Positions 1 to 7,215 of a stretch of 13,437 bases of DNA are shown in pieces. Every line of letters begins with the position of its first letter. Within the stretch, counting starts at the first letter, position 1. The translations under genes were made by a program, and so were the position numbers. The notes beneath the pieces were generated by a model. It did no database searches. It was not told the DNA's origin and saw nothing but the letters and a program-made list of their open reading frames with translations. Source of the stretch: Candidatus Competibacteraceae bacterium (GTDB lineage: Bacteria; Pseudomonadota; Gammaproteobacteria; Competibacterales; Competibacteraceae); NCBI GenBank assembly GCA_020445045.1, contig JAGRHI010000247.1:15797-29233 (forward strand), read 5' to 3'.

Positions 1-179
1 ACCTGAAATCGGCGGTCGCGGGCGAAACCCACGAATACACCGACATGTATCCAGGCATGGCGAAAACCGCCCGTGAAGAAGGTTTCGAGGAAATCGCCGA
101 TTGGTTCGAAACGCTGGCCAAGGCCGAGCGCTCCCATGCCAACCGCTTCCAGAAAGCCCTGGATGCGTTAGCCGACTGA
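1..179 (+). CDS. Rubrerythrin-family protein, C-terminal fragment (5' end outside window)
   Basis: The reading frame is open from base 3 and gives 58 residues before TGA at 177-179. The fragment reads as the last helices of a ferritin-like di-iron protein: the stretch ETHEYTDMYPGMAKTAREEG is a typical rubrerythrin helix, and AKAERSHANRF carries the E-x-x-H di-iron ligand pattern. In this family such proteins reduce hydrogen peroxide (or handle iron and oxygen) in the cytoplasm. The protein ends right after the helical bundle, so the C-terminal rubredoxin domain of classical rubrerythrin is absent; any rubredoxin domain would have to be N-terminal. The next gene begins 64 bp downstream on the same strand and encodes an Fe-S oxidoreductase that could supply electrons (inference). 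The family call is good; the subtype cannot be settled from a fragment. Confidence 0.88.
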   Translation, partial: LKSAVAGETHEYTDMYPGMAKTAREEGFEEIADWFETLAKAERSHANRFQKALDALAD

Positions 180-185
180 GGATGT

Positions 186-210
186 CGGGCGGGCGCACCC
201 GGCCCGCCCG
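186..210 (+). promoter_or_regulatory. GC-rich hairpin between the rubrerythrin and Fe-S protein genes
   Basis: CGGGCGGGC at 186-194 pairs perfectly with GCCCGCCCG at 202-210 around a 7-nt loop, giving a 9-bp all-GC stem 6 nt after the rubrerythrin stop. No T-run follows (the next bases are TATCCC), so it is not a standard intrinsic terminator. It more likely acts as an mRNA-stabilising or attenuating element that lets rubrerythrin be made in excess over the downstream genes (inference). Confidence 0.5.
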
Positions 211-243
211 TATCCCAAACCGCCACCCGGTAGAGAGGTCACC

Positions 244-1572
244 ATGAGCGTGCGCGAAGGCAACCTGGAGCCGCCGAAGCGGCATCCCCTTGCTTGGAAA
301 ACCCCCGAATTCCACGACGAAGGCCAAGTGCTGACGGAATTGGAGCGGGTCTTCGACATCTGCCACGGTTGCCGGCGCTGCGTCAGCCTGTGCAATGCGT
401 TCCCCAAGTTATTCGACCTGATCGACGAAGGCGATAGCGGCGAAGTGGACGCCATTCCCAAGGCGAAGTACTGGGAGGTGGTGGATCAATGCTACCTCTG
501 CGACGTCTGCTTCATGACCAAGTGCCCCTATGTGCCGCCGCACGCCTGGAACGTCGATTTCCCGCATTTGATGCTGCGGGCCAAGGCGGTCAAGTTCAAG
601 AAAGGCGAAGTCAATCTCCGCGACAAGCTGCTCACCAGCACCGATGCCCTGGGCAAATTGCTGGCGATTCCCGTGGTGGCGCAGACCGTCAACGCGGTCA
701 ACCGGAACAAAGCCGCGCGCGGGGCGATGGACAAGGTGCTCAAGGTCCACAAGGACCGCCGGCTTCCCGACTACGCGCCGCAACGCTTCCGCGCCGCCGC
801 CCAGGCCGACGGCCGGTTTTCCGTGCGCGACGGCGAGCGGACGCCCGGCAAGGTGGCGGTTTTCTCCACCTGCTACATCAATTACAACGAACCGGGCATC
901 GGCCACGACCTGCTCAGGATTCTCGCCCATAACGAGATTCCGGCCACCTTGGTCGAAAAGGAAGCCTGCTGCGGCATGCCGAAGCTCGAACTCGGCGACC
1001 TGGAGTCGGTGAATCGGCTGAAGGAGATCAACATCCCGCAACTGGCGCGACTGGCCCGCGACGGCTACGCCATCCTGACCGCCATCCCCTCCTGCACCCT
1101 GATGTTCAAACAGGAATTGCCGCTGATGTATCCCGAGGACGCCGAGGTGCAAGCGGTGGCCGGGGCGATGTTCGATCCGTTCGAGTATCTGGTGCTGCGC
1201 CACAAGGATGGCTTGCTCAAGACCGATTTCAAGCAGCCGCTCGGCAAGGTGTCCTACCACATTCCCTGCCATCTGCGGGTGCAGAACATCGGCCAGAAAA
1301 CCCGAGAACTGCTGCAAATGGTCCCCGACACCACGATTACCACCGTGGAGCGCTGCGCCGGTCACGACGGCACCTGGGGCGTCAAGAGCGAATACTTCGA
1401 TCTGTCGATGAAGATTGGCCGGCCGGTTTTCCGGCAGATGGCGGCGGCCGACCCGGATTACGTCAGTTCGGACTGCGCGATCGCCGGCCGCCATATCTGT
1501 CAAGGCATGGGCGGAACCGAGACCAAGAAACAGCATCCGCTTTCCCTCATCCGTATCGCCTACGGGCTATGA
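244..1572 (+). CDS. Fe-S oxidoreductase, HdrD/GlpC-like (two 4Fe-4S clusters plus two CCG domains)
   Basis: 442 residues. The N-terminal part has two ferredoxin-type cluster motifs: Cys40, 43, 46 and 50, and Cys83, 86, 89 and 94 ending in CPY. The C-terminal half has two cysteine-rich CCG-type domains. The first has FSTCY near residue 210, CCGMP near 242 and a PSC near 284; the second has HIPCH near 342, a Cys near 371, SSDC near 411 and HICQG near 419. This is the architecture of heterodisulfide reductase subunit D and anaerobic glycerol-3-phosphate dehydrogenase subunit C. No transmembrane segment is evident, so it should be a soluble electron-transfer protein. The start ATG has an AGAGAGG ribosome site at 232-238. 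It sits between rubrerythrin and DUF3501, an arrangement I recall from other proteobacteria. A role in feeding electrons to rubrerythrin is inferred, and the natural donor and acceptor are unknown. Confidence 0.9.
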   Translation: MSVREGNLEPPKRHPLAWKTPEFHDEGQVLTELERVFDICHGCRRCVSLCNAFPKLFDLIDEGDSGEVDAIPKAKYWEVVDQCYLCDVCFMTKCPYVPPHAWNVDFPHLMLRAKAVKFKKGEVNLRDKLLTSTDALGKLLAIPVVAQTVNAVNRNKAARGAMDKVLKVHKDRRLPDYAPQRFRAAAQADGRFSVRDGERTPGKVAVFSTCYINYNEPGIGHDLLRILAHNEIPATLVEKEACCGMPKLELGDLESVNRLKEINIPQLARLARDGYAILTAIPSCTLMFKQELPLMYPEDAEVQAVAGAMFDPFEYLVLRHKDGLLKTDFKQPLGKVSYHIPCHLRVQNIGQKTRELLQMVPDTTITTVERCAGHDGTWGVKSEYFDLSMKIGRPVFRQMAAADPDYVSSDCAIAGRHICQGMGGTETKKQHPLSLIRIAYGL

Positions 1573-1588
1573 CGCGCGGGAGCCGATC

Positions 1589-2173
1589 ATGCCGACCATC
1601 ACCCGAAACAGCCTGATGTCATTGGAGCAGTACGCCAGGGAGCGTCCAACCTTTCGGGCGCGGGTACTCGCGCACAAGAAGGAACGCACCCTGCCGCTGG
1701 GCGACCATCTGACCCTGATTTTCGAGGATGAGCTGACTCTTCGCTATCAGGTGCAGGAGATGTTGCGGATCGAAAAAATCTTCGAGGACGAGGGCATCAA
1801 CGGCGAACTGGAAGCCTACAACCCGCTGGTGCCGGATGGGAGCAACTTCAAGGCGACGATGCTGATCGAATATCCCGACGTCGAACAGCGCCGGCACATG
1901 CTGTCCCGTCTGAAGGGCATCGAGGACCGGGTCTGGGTCCAGGTGGAAGGCTGCGAGCCCGTTCAGGCCATCGCCGATGAGGATCTGGAGCGGGAAAACG
2001 AGGAGAAAACCAGCGCCGTGCACTTCCTGCGTTTCGAGTTGAACCCGGACATGAAGGATCGGCTCAAGCAGGGGGCGGCATTGGCGGTCGGGGTGGACCA
2101 TCCCCACTATAGCGCCACCGTGCCGGCGGTGTCGGACATGCTGCGGCAATCGCTGGTGACGGATTTGACCTGA
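1589..2173 (+). CDS. DUF3501 family protein
   Basis: 194 residues from ATG 1589, starting 16 bp after the Fe-S protein stop, so almost certainly co-transcribed. The opening MPTITRNSLMSLEQYARERP and the following segment with ERTLPLGDHLTLIFEDELT match what I know of DUF3501, a family without a demonstrated biochemical function that is repeatedly found with rubrerythrin and an HdrD-like Fe-S protein. It is acidic, contains a single Cys (in EGCEP), and shows no membrane segment or signal peptide, so it is probably a cytoplasmic accessory or structural partner rather than an Fe-S carrier. The frame is open further upstream into the Fe-S gene, but the ATG at 1589 matches the family N-terminus; a second possible ATG is at 1616. 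The function call is by association only. Confidence 0.85.
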   Translation: MPTITRNSLMSLEQYARERPTFRARVLAHKKERTLPLGDHLTLIFEDELTLRYQVQEMLRIEKIFEDEGINGELEAYNPLVPDGSNFKATMLIEYPDVEQRRHMLSRLKGIEDRVWVQVEGCEPVQAIADEDLERENEEKTSAVHFLRFELNPDMKDRLKQGAALAVGVDHPHYSATVPAVSDMLRQSLVTDLT

Positions 2174-2238
2174 GCGCACGCTTGTACGCCCAACGATCCC
2201 GACCCGCCGGCGCATCGAGGAGGTCCCAGCGATAGCGC

Positions 2239-3180
2239 ATGAACCCGATTGCCTTGATTTTGCGGGATTATCCACTGATCGTTCTCGACGGTGCCCTGGC
2301 GACCGAATTGGAACGGCGGGGTTGCGACCTGCGCGACCCGCTCTGGTCGGCCAAGGTGCTGCTGGAAGCGCCGGAACTGATCCGCCAGGTTCATCTGGAT
2401 TATCTGCTAGCCGGCGCCGATGGCGTCATCACCGCCAGCTATCAGGCCAGCGTGGAAGGCTTCACCCGTCGCGGTCTTGCTCCATCCGCGGCGCTGGCGC
2501 TGATTCAGCGCTCGGTGTCTTTGGCCCGCGAGGCCCGCGACACGTTCTGGGCGGACCCCACTCATCGTGTGGGCCGCCCGTACCCATTCGTTGCCGCCTC
2601 GGTCGGTCCCTACGGGGCCGTTCTGGCCGACGGTTCCGAATATCGTGGTGACTATGGTCTCGACGAAGCGGCGCTGATCGAATTCCACCGGCCGCGACTG
2701 GCGGCGCTGCTGGCCGCCGAACCGGATATTCTCGCCTGCGAAACCCTGCCCTGCCTGCTCGAAGCCCAGGCCCTCGTGTGGCTGCTGGCCGAATTTCCAG
2801 AGGTGAGCACCTGGATCAGTTTCAGTGCCCGCGATGGCGCCCACACCTGCCATGGCGAGCGATTGACCGACTGCGCCGCCGCGCTCGACGCCTGCCCCCA
2901 GGTCGTTGCCATCGGCGTGAACTGCACCGCGCCGCGGTATATTCCCGCTCTAATCGACGCCATTCGCGCCGCCACGAACAAGCCCATCGTGGTGTATCCC
3001 AATTCCGGCGAGGTCTACGACACCACCCACCACTGCTGGCAGGGTATCGGCACGGTCGCGGCGTTCGCGGAGCAGGCGCGGGAATGGGCGGCCCGTGGCG
3101 CCCGTATGATCGGCGGCTGTTGCCGCACCGGCCCGGCGCACATTCGGGCGTTGGCGGCTTGGATCCGCGCGCCGCGTTGA
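2239..3180 (+). CDS. mmuM: Homocysteine S-methyltransferase (MmuM/YagD type)
   Basis: 313 residues, close to the usual length of about 310 for this group. The N-terminus has the LDGALATELERRGCD segment typical of the homocysteine-binding barrel. The zinc and thiol ligands are visible as GVNC (Cys229) and the C-terminal GGCC (Cys294 and Cys295) followed by R-T-G-P-A-H-I. Such enzymes transfer a methyl group from S-methylmethionine or S-adenosylmethionine to homocysteine to form methionine, and need no folate or cobalamin. The cobalamin and folate domains of MetH are absent. A strong GAGGAGG lies at 2217-2223, about 15 nt before the ATG, which is longer than usual spacing. It starts 65 bp after DUF3501 and lies 150 bp before arsS. 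A link to S-adenosylmethionine recycling for the radical SAM enzyme is possible but unproven. Confidence 0.9.
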   Translation: MNPIALILRDYPLIVLDGALATELERRGCDLRDPLWSAKVLLEAPELIRQVHLDYLLAGADGVITASYQASVEGFTRRGLAPSAALALIQRSVSLAREARDTFWADPTHRVGRPYPFVAASVGPYGAVLADGSEYRGDYGLDEAALIEFHRPRLAALLAAEPDILACETLPCLLEAQALVWLLAEFPEVSTWISFSARDGAHTCHGERLTDCAAALDACPQVVAIGVNCTAPRYIPALIDAIRAATNKPIVVYPNSGEVYDTTHHCWQGIGTVAAFAEQAREWAARGARMIGGCCRTGPAHIRALAAWIRAPR

Positions 3181-3227
3181 AGCTCGGGGCCTTCGAGACG
3201 CTCATCGTCTTGTCCGGCAGCCTGACC

Positions 3228-3245
3228 GCGCCCCAGAGCGGGCGC
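3228..3245 (+). other. Weak GC hairpin between mmuM and arsS
   Basis: GCGCCC at 3228-3233 pairs with GGGCGC at 3240-3245 around a 6-nt loop in the 150-bp gap between the methyltransferase and arsS genes. No T-run follows, so it would be at most a weak pause or rho-dependent signal. A stem this short can occur by chance in GC-rich DNA. Confidence 0.2.
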
Positions 3246-3330
3246 TGGCCAGGGCATCGCCCGCGCCTGTAAGAATTCGTCGCCTGATCCAGACTAAACC
3301 GATGAATCCCTTTGTTTCGAGAGAACCGGC

Positions 3331-4317
3331 ATGCGTGACATTTTCCCCCTGCTCGTGAAAACCGACTTCCCCGCCATCCACCGCGATCGCGTCGAAACCT
3401 TGCAAGCCAACCTGGGCTACCGTTGCAACCAGTCCTGTACGCACTGCCATGTCGCGGCCGGCCCTCAGCGCACCGAGGAAATGAGCTGGGAGACGATGGA
3501 ACTGCTACTGCGTTATATCGCCACGCACGGGGTCGAGGTTCTGGATCTGACCGGCGGCGCGCCGGAACTGAACCCATGCTTTCGCTCCCTGGTCGCCAGC
3601 GCCCGTGACCGAGGCGTTCGGGTGATCGACCGCTGCAATCTGACGATCCTCAACGAGCCCGATCAGGAAGATTTGGCGGAATTCCTGGCCGATCATCGGG
3701 TCGAGATCACGGCCTCCCTGCCCTGCTATCTGGAAGAAAACGTCGATAGGCAGCGTGGCAAGGGCGTGTTCGAATCCAGTCTGAAGGGGTTACGGAAGCT
3801 GAATGCCCTGGGCTACGGTCAGCCCGGTGGCCTGACCCTGAACCTGGTCTACAACCCCGGCGGCCCGGTATTACCACCCGATCAGACCGCGCTGGAGGCT
3901 GCTTACAAGCAGGAGCTGGCGGCACGCTACGATGTGATCTTCACACGCCTGCTCGCGTTGACCAACATGCCGATTCAGCGCTTTGGCAGCCAGCTCGTCT
4001 CCAAGGGGCAGTTCGCGCCTTACATGGACTTGCTCAAATCCGCGCACCGGGAAGAGAACCTGGCGGGGGTCATGTGCCGTAGCTTGGTTTCGGTGGATTG
4101 GCGGGGCTACGTGTACGACTGTGATTTCAACCAAATGCTGCAATTACCCTTGGGCGCCAATGGCTCGGGGCACACCCATCTTGCCGATCTGCTGAGCCGG
4201 GATCTCAGGGGCGCGGGCATCCGGGTCGCCGACCATTGCTACGGTTGCACCGCCGGCCAGGGCAGCAGTTGCGGTGGGGCGCTCGAAGTGGCGGTTACCG
4301 CCGTCGCGGCCGCATGA
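3331..4317 (+). CDS. arsS: Arsenosugar biosynthesis radical SAM protein ArsS
   Basis: 328 residues. The radical SAM cluster motif CxxxCxxC is Cys32, Cys36 and Cys39 (CNQSCTHCH), and LTGGAPELNP follows about 40 residues later as the SAM-contacting GGxP-like element. The C-terminal part matches the DUF3641/Cys-rich extension: VMCRSLVSVDWRGYVYDCDF (Cys249 and Cys264), then CYGCTAGQGSSCGG (Cys303, 306 and 314). In the family, ArsS uses 5'-deoxyadenosyl chemistry to build arsenosugars from methylated arsenic made by ArsM. Some homologues are selenoproteins; all positions here are Cys codons. A GAGAGA ribosome site at 3319-3324 supports ATG 3331. No arsM, arsR or arsenic transporter is in the window, so any arsenic role would depend on genes elsewhere. 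The family call is strong; the substrate in this organism is inferred. Confidence 0.9.
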   Translation: MRDIFPLLVKTDFPAIHRDRVETLQANLGYRCNQSCTHCHVAAGPQRTEEMSWETMELLLRYIATHGVEVLDLTGGAPELNPCFRSLVASARDRGVRVIDRCNLTILNEPDQEDLAEFLADHRVEITASLPCYLEENVDRQRGKGVFESSLKGLRKLNALGYGQPGGLTLNLVYNPGGPVLPPDQTALEAAYKQELAARYDVIFTRLLALTNMPIQRFGSQLVSKGQFAPYMDLLKSAHREENLAGVMCRSLVSVDWRGYVYDCDFNQMLQLPLGANGSGHTHLADLLSRDLRGAGIRVADHCYGCTAGQGSSCGGALEVAVTAVAAA

Positions 4318-4425
4318 AGGGCCACACGCTTTACCGCCGCCGCCATTCGATCCGACGCCAGGCGAGTAGCCATCGGGATGGCGGTGAGACCGCGCGATTC
4401 ATGGGAAGCCTCTCGGGGATCAAGA

Positions 4426-5331
4426 TCAGAAACGTTCCCATTCCGGCTGGACACCGAAGCGAGCCATGAGAAACTCGATGAAGGCGCGCACCTTGGCGGC
4501 CAGGTAGTTGCGGTGGGGATAGACCACGTATAAGCCGTACTCCACCGTCTCGTAGTCCTGAAGCACCACCCGCAACCGGCCATCGCGAACCGCGTCCGCG
4601 ATGGCGTAGGCCGGGCACCGTCCTACGCCGACACCCGCGATCACCATCTCGCGCACCGCGCGGGCGCTATTGACGCGAAACGGTCCTTGTACGCCGATCT
4701 GTTGCCGTTCGCCTTCGATCCGATAGGGCCAGCGCGCGGAAACGCCAACGTTGGTGTCGATCACGCAGGCGTGCGCGGGCAATTCATGGGGATGCCTCGG
4801 CAAGCCGTGGCGTTCCAGATAACGCGGCGCGGCGCAGGTAACGATTCGGATCGATGCCAGACGGCGCGCCACCAGGCTGGAATCGGCCAGTTCGCCGATG
4901 CGAACGCCCAGATCGAAACCATCCTCAAGCAGATTGACGAAGCGATCGCCGAGGCTCAGATCGATGGCGAGCTGGGGATACCGCTCCCAAAACGCGGCCA
5001 CCGCCGGAACCAGATACAACTCACCGAAGGTTTGCGGCGCGGTGATGGTCAAGCAACCCCGTGGGGATTCATGGCGATCCTGGATCGCGGCCTCCAGTTC
5101 ATCAAACGCGTCCAGCAAGGGTTGGCACCGCTCGTAATAGAGCGCCCCCGCCTCGGTCAGGCTCAGATGCCGCGTGGTTCGATTGAGTAACCGCACGCCG
5201 AGCCGTTGTTCCAACTGGCTTAGATACTTGCTAGCCAGCGCTTTCGACATCCCCAACCGATCCGCCGCGGCGGTAAAGGAGCCGGTTTTGACGACCGTGG
5301 CAAAAGTCCGCATTCCGATGATCGTGTCCAT
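4426..5331 (-). CDS. LysR-family transcriptional regulator
   Basis: 301 residues from the ATG at 5331. A TTG three codons further upstream (5340) is in frame, but neither start has a clear ribosome site and MDTIIGMRTF is the common start of this subfamily. Residues 1-60 form the winged helix-turn-helix (GSFTAAADRLGMSKALASKYLSQLE recognisable as separate helices, then RLLNRTTRHLSLTEAG). Residues from about 90 are the periplasmic-binding-protein-like effector domain, with the DLGVRIGELADSSLVARRL segment usual in the DmlR/CrgA-like branch. It is transcribed divergently from doxX and the hydroquinone reductase, with 103 bp between start codons, so it probably controls them and itself. The effector is unknown; quinones, hydroquinones or aromatic electrophiles are guesses from the target genes. 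It is convergent with arsS. Confidence 0.92.
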   Translation of the reverse strand: MDTIIGMRTFATVVKTGSFTAAADRLGMSKALASKYLSQLEQRLGVRLLNRTTRHLSLTEAGALYYERCQPLLDAFDELEAAIQDRHESPRGCLTITAPQTFGELYLVPAVAAFWERYPQLAIDLSLGDRFVNLLEDGFDLGVRIGELADSSLVARRLASIRIVTCAAPRYLERHGLPRHPHELPAHACVIDTNVGVSARWPYRIEGERQQIGVQGPFRVNSARAVREMVIAGVGVGRCPAYAIADAVRDGRLRVVLQDYETVEYGLYVVYPHRNYLAAKVRAFIEFLMARFGVQPEWERF

Positions 5332-5334
5332 GAT

Positions 5335-5351
5335 TATCAATATATCGGATA
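5335..5351. promoter_or_regulatory. Candidate LysR operator (TATC-N9-GATA dyad)
   Basis: The divergent gap is AT-rich compared with the rest of the window. TATC at 5335-5338 and GATA at 5348-5351 form a dyad spaced by 9 nt, containing the T-N11-A pattern (T5337, A5349) classically bound by LysR-type regulators. It lies 4 bp upstream of the lysR ATG, a position suited to autorepression, and 84 bp before the doxX ATG. A larger symmetry, TGATT at 5331-5335 with AATCA at 5357-5361, surrounds it. Short dyads of this kind also arise by chance. Confidence 0.4.
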
Positions 5352-5358
5352 CGGTGAA

Positions 5359-5387
5359 TCAATAAAAACCCCATTTATCCATAAAAT
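5359..5387 (+). promoter_or_regulatory. Possible sigma70-type promoter for doxX
   Basis: TAAAAT at 5382-5387 is a 5-of-6 match to a -10 box. TCAATA at 5359-5364, 17 bp upstream, is only a 3-of-6 match to a -35 box, as expected for an activator-dependent promoter. It lies downstream of the candidate LysR dyad and 47 bp before the doxX start. The call rests on sequence match only. Confidence 0.3.
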
Positions 5388-5434
5388 GAAAACGATCAAA
5401 CTGGGGCCGTCTTCAATCAACGAGGAATCTCATC

Positions 5435-5842
5435 ATGATCGATCCAAGAACCGCGCCTTATGCCGCCCTGGTCCTGCGCCTTGCGCTCGGCGCCATGTTC
5501 ATCGCCCACGGGCTGCTCAAGTTGTTGGTCTTCACCCCGGCTGGAACCGTCGGTTATTTCGAATCGCTGGGATTGCCCGGCTCCTTGGCCTACCTCACCA
5601 TGGTCGCCGAAATCGGCGGTGGGCTGAGCCTGCTGCTTGGCATCGCCAGTCGCTGGGTGGCGCTGGCGCTGATCCCCTTGTTGGCCGGAACCGTGGTTCT
5701 AGTGCACGGCGCCAACGGCTGGCTGTTCGCGAATCCGGGCGGTGGCTGGGAATATCCGGCGTTCTTGATGGCCGCCGCCGGAGCGCAAGCGTTGCTGGGC
5801 GATGGCGCCTACGCACTACGCTGGCGGCGTGGCGCCGCCTAG
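5435..5842 (+). CDS. DoxX family membrane protein
   Basis: 135 residues, the usual length for DoxX-type proteins. Four hydrophobic segments can be read: about residues 9-31 (AALVLRLALGAMFIAHGLLKLL), 48-66, 70-90 and 104-121, so it is an inner-membrane four-helix protein. The early R-L-x-x-G-x-x-F-x-x-H-G-x-x-K pattern is characteristic of the family. A good ribosome site, GAGGAA, lies at 5422-5427, 7 nt before the ATG. It is followed on the same strand by the glutathionyl-hydroquinone reductase gene after 133 bp, resembling the E. coli yqjF-yqjG pair. DoxX proteins are associated with quinone or thiol redox chemistry at the membrane, but this member's reaction is not known. Confidence 0.88.
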   Translation: MIDPRTAPYAALVLRLALGAMFIAHGLLKLLVFTPAGTVGYFESLGLPGSLAYLTMVAEIGGGLSLLLGIASRWVALALIPLLAGTVVLVHGANGWLFANPGGGWEYPAFLMAAAGAQALLGDGAYALRWRRGAA

Positions 5843-5975
5843 CGGTCCATCCCCATGCGAGCGGAAGGGTCGGTCGGCGTCAGTGGCCGACCACCCACCG
5901 AATCGTGCGGTTCAACGGAAACGGACTCAGGCATGGAATGCCTTCGAGCCCTCTCATCATCACCGGAGTACCGTC

Positions 5976-6920
5976 ATGAAAGATCTCGTCGATGGCGTCG
6001 TGCGGGAACGTCCCTTCGAGCCCGAAACCGAGAACGGTGAGTTCCGTCGCGAGGAACGCACCTTTCGGAACTGGATCACCGCCGACGGCTCGTCGGGCTT
6101 TCCAGCCGAACCGGGTCGTTATCATCTGTACGTCTCCCTTGGCTGTCCCTGGGCTCATCGCACCCTGATCGTGCGCGCGCTCAAGCATCTTGAAGCCGTC
6201 ATCTCGGTCGCGGTGGTGGAACCGGTCATCGGTCCACAGGGGTGGGCTTTCGGCGAAACCAGTCGCGGAACCGCCGATCCCTTGTACGGTAAACGGTACC
6301 TTCACGAAATCTACACCATGGCGCAACCGAGCTTTACCGGCATCGTCACCGTGCCGGTACTGTGGGACCGATGCGGGCAGACCATCGTGAACAACGAATC
6401 CTCGGAAATCATTCGGATGTTCAACAGCGCGTTCGATGCCCATGGTGATGCCCGTCTCGATCTTTATCCGAAACCGCTGCGCCACGAAATCGACACGCTC
6501 AACGCCTGGATTTACGATCAGGTCAACAACGGCGTCTACCAGGCGGGATTCGCCTCGACCCAAGCGGCTTATGATCGGGCGGTGGATCGACTGTTCGCGG
6601 CGCTGGACGAACTGGAGCGGCGACTTTCCCATCAACCTTATCTGGTGGGTGGGCAGCCCACCGAGGCGGATTGGCGGCTGTTTCCCACCCTGGTGCGTTT
6701 CGATCTGGCTTATCACGGGCTCTTCAAGTGCAACGTGCGCCGGCTCGTCGATTATCCTCGCCTTTGGGAGTACACGCGTCGCTTGTATCAGGTGCCGGGA
6801 GTCGCCGAGACGGTTCGATTCGACCATATCAAGCGGCTCTACTATTCCCTGCCCACGCTCAACCCGAGCGGCATTATTCCCAAGGGACCGGATATTGAGG
6901 ATCGATTCGGTCAGCCTTGA
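5976..6920 (+). CDS. yqjG: Glutathionyl-hydroquinone reductase (Xi-class GST, YqjG/PcpF type)
   Basis: 314 residues. The catalytic CPWA motif of Xi-class glutathione transferases is present at Cys57 (YVSLGCPWAHRT). The N-terminal RNWITADGSS segment, the VPVLWD and IVNNESSEIIRMFN motifs of the glutathione-binding thioredoxin-like domain, and the all-helical C-terminal domain ending LNPSGIIPKGP all match the family. Such enzymes reduce glutathionyl-hydroquinones to free hydroquinone, forming glutathione disulfide, and salvage quinones that have reacted with glutathione. The start at 5976 has CGGAG at 5964-5968. The frame is open further upstream, but those residues do not resemble the family. 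Together with DoxX and the divergent LysR it forms a likely quinone-stress module. The gene symbol follows the E. coli orthologue. Confidence 0.92.
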   Translation: MKDLVDGVVRERPFEPETENGEFRREERTFRNWITADGSSGFPAEPGRYHLYVSLGCPWAHRTLIVRALKHLEAVISVAVVEPVIGPQGWAFGETSRGTADPLYGKRYLHEIYTMAQPSFTGIVTVPVLWDRCGQTIVNNESSEIIRMFNSAFDAHGDARLDLYPKPLRHEIDTLNAWIYDQVNNGVYQAGFASTQAAYDRAVDRLFAALDELERRLSHQPYLVGGQPTEADWRLFPTLVRFDLAYHGLFKCNVRRLVDYPRLWEYTRRLYQVPGVAETVRFDHIKRLYYSLPTLNPSGIIPKGPDIEDRFGQP

Positions 6921-7215
6921 CGCTATCGATCATCGGTTCATCGATCGTCCGTGGGATTTTGGGGAATGCCAACGTCACCATGTGTCGGTATCATCCGATA
7001 CGCCTTGCGCCCAGGATCTGGATAGGCACCCGCCGCCAGCCCCATGCTGAACGAAGTGATGCGTTCCTGTAAGGATTTCATGCCTACTCGCGACTAATTG
7101 GCGTCTTGATCAATGCACCGACCGCGACGCGATTTCCTGGCGAACAAGATGTCCGCCGTCGGCGCCCGCTGGTAAATCACATGATCCACACAACCTGACA
7201 CAAGGAACCCATCGC
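6921..7215. other. Intergenic region, 295 bp, no gene found
   Basis: Between the hydroquinone reductase stop and the symporter start I see no credible reading frame, no strong terminator and no RNA gene. A reading frame on the + strand runs into it from inside the reductase gene but has no family resemblance. The only supported element is the AAGGAA ribosome site at 7202-7207 for the downstream gene. A promoter for the symporter operon presumably lies here but I cannot place it. Confidence 0.6.

Noticed and set aside
409..1536. Long minus-strand reading frame of 375 codons
   Set aside because: It lies entirely antisense to the Fe-S oxidoreductase, whose cysteine motifs are unmistakable, and its His/Gly/Ala/Val-rich product resembles no family. 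It is a by-product of GC-rich codon use.
4369..4382. GCCATC / GATGGC inverted repeat as terminator between arsS and lysR
   Set aside because: The loop would be only 2 nt and no T-run follows on either strand.
5338..5340. TTG at 5340 as the lysR start
   Set aside because: It adds only three residues, has no better ribosome site than the ATG at 5331, and would place the start inside the candidate operator.
5880..6827. Minus-strand reading frame of 315 codons
   Set aside because: Antisense to the glutathionyl-hydroquinone reductase, with no recognisable domain.
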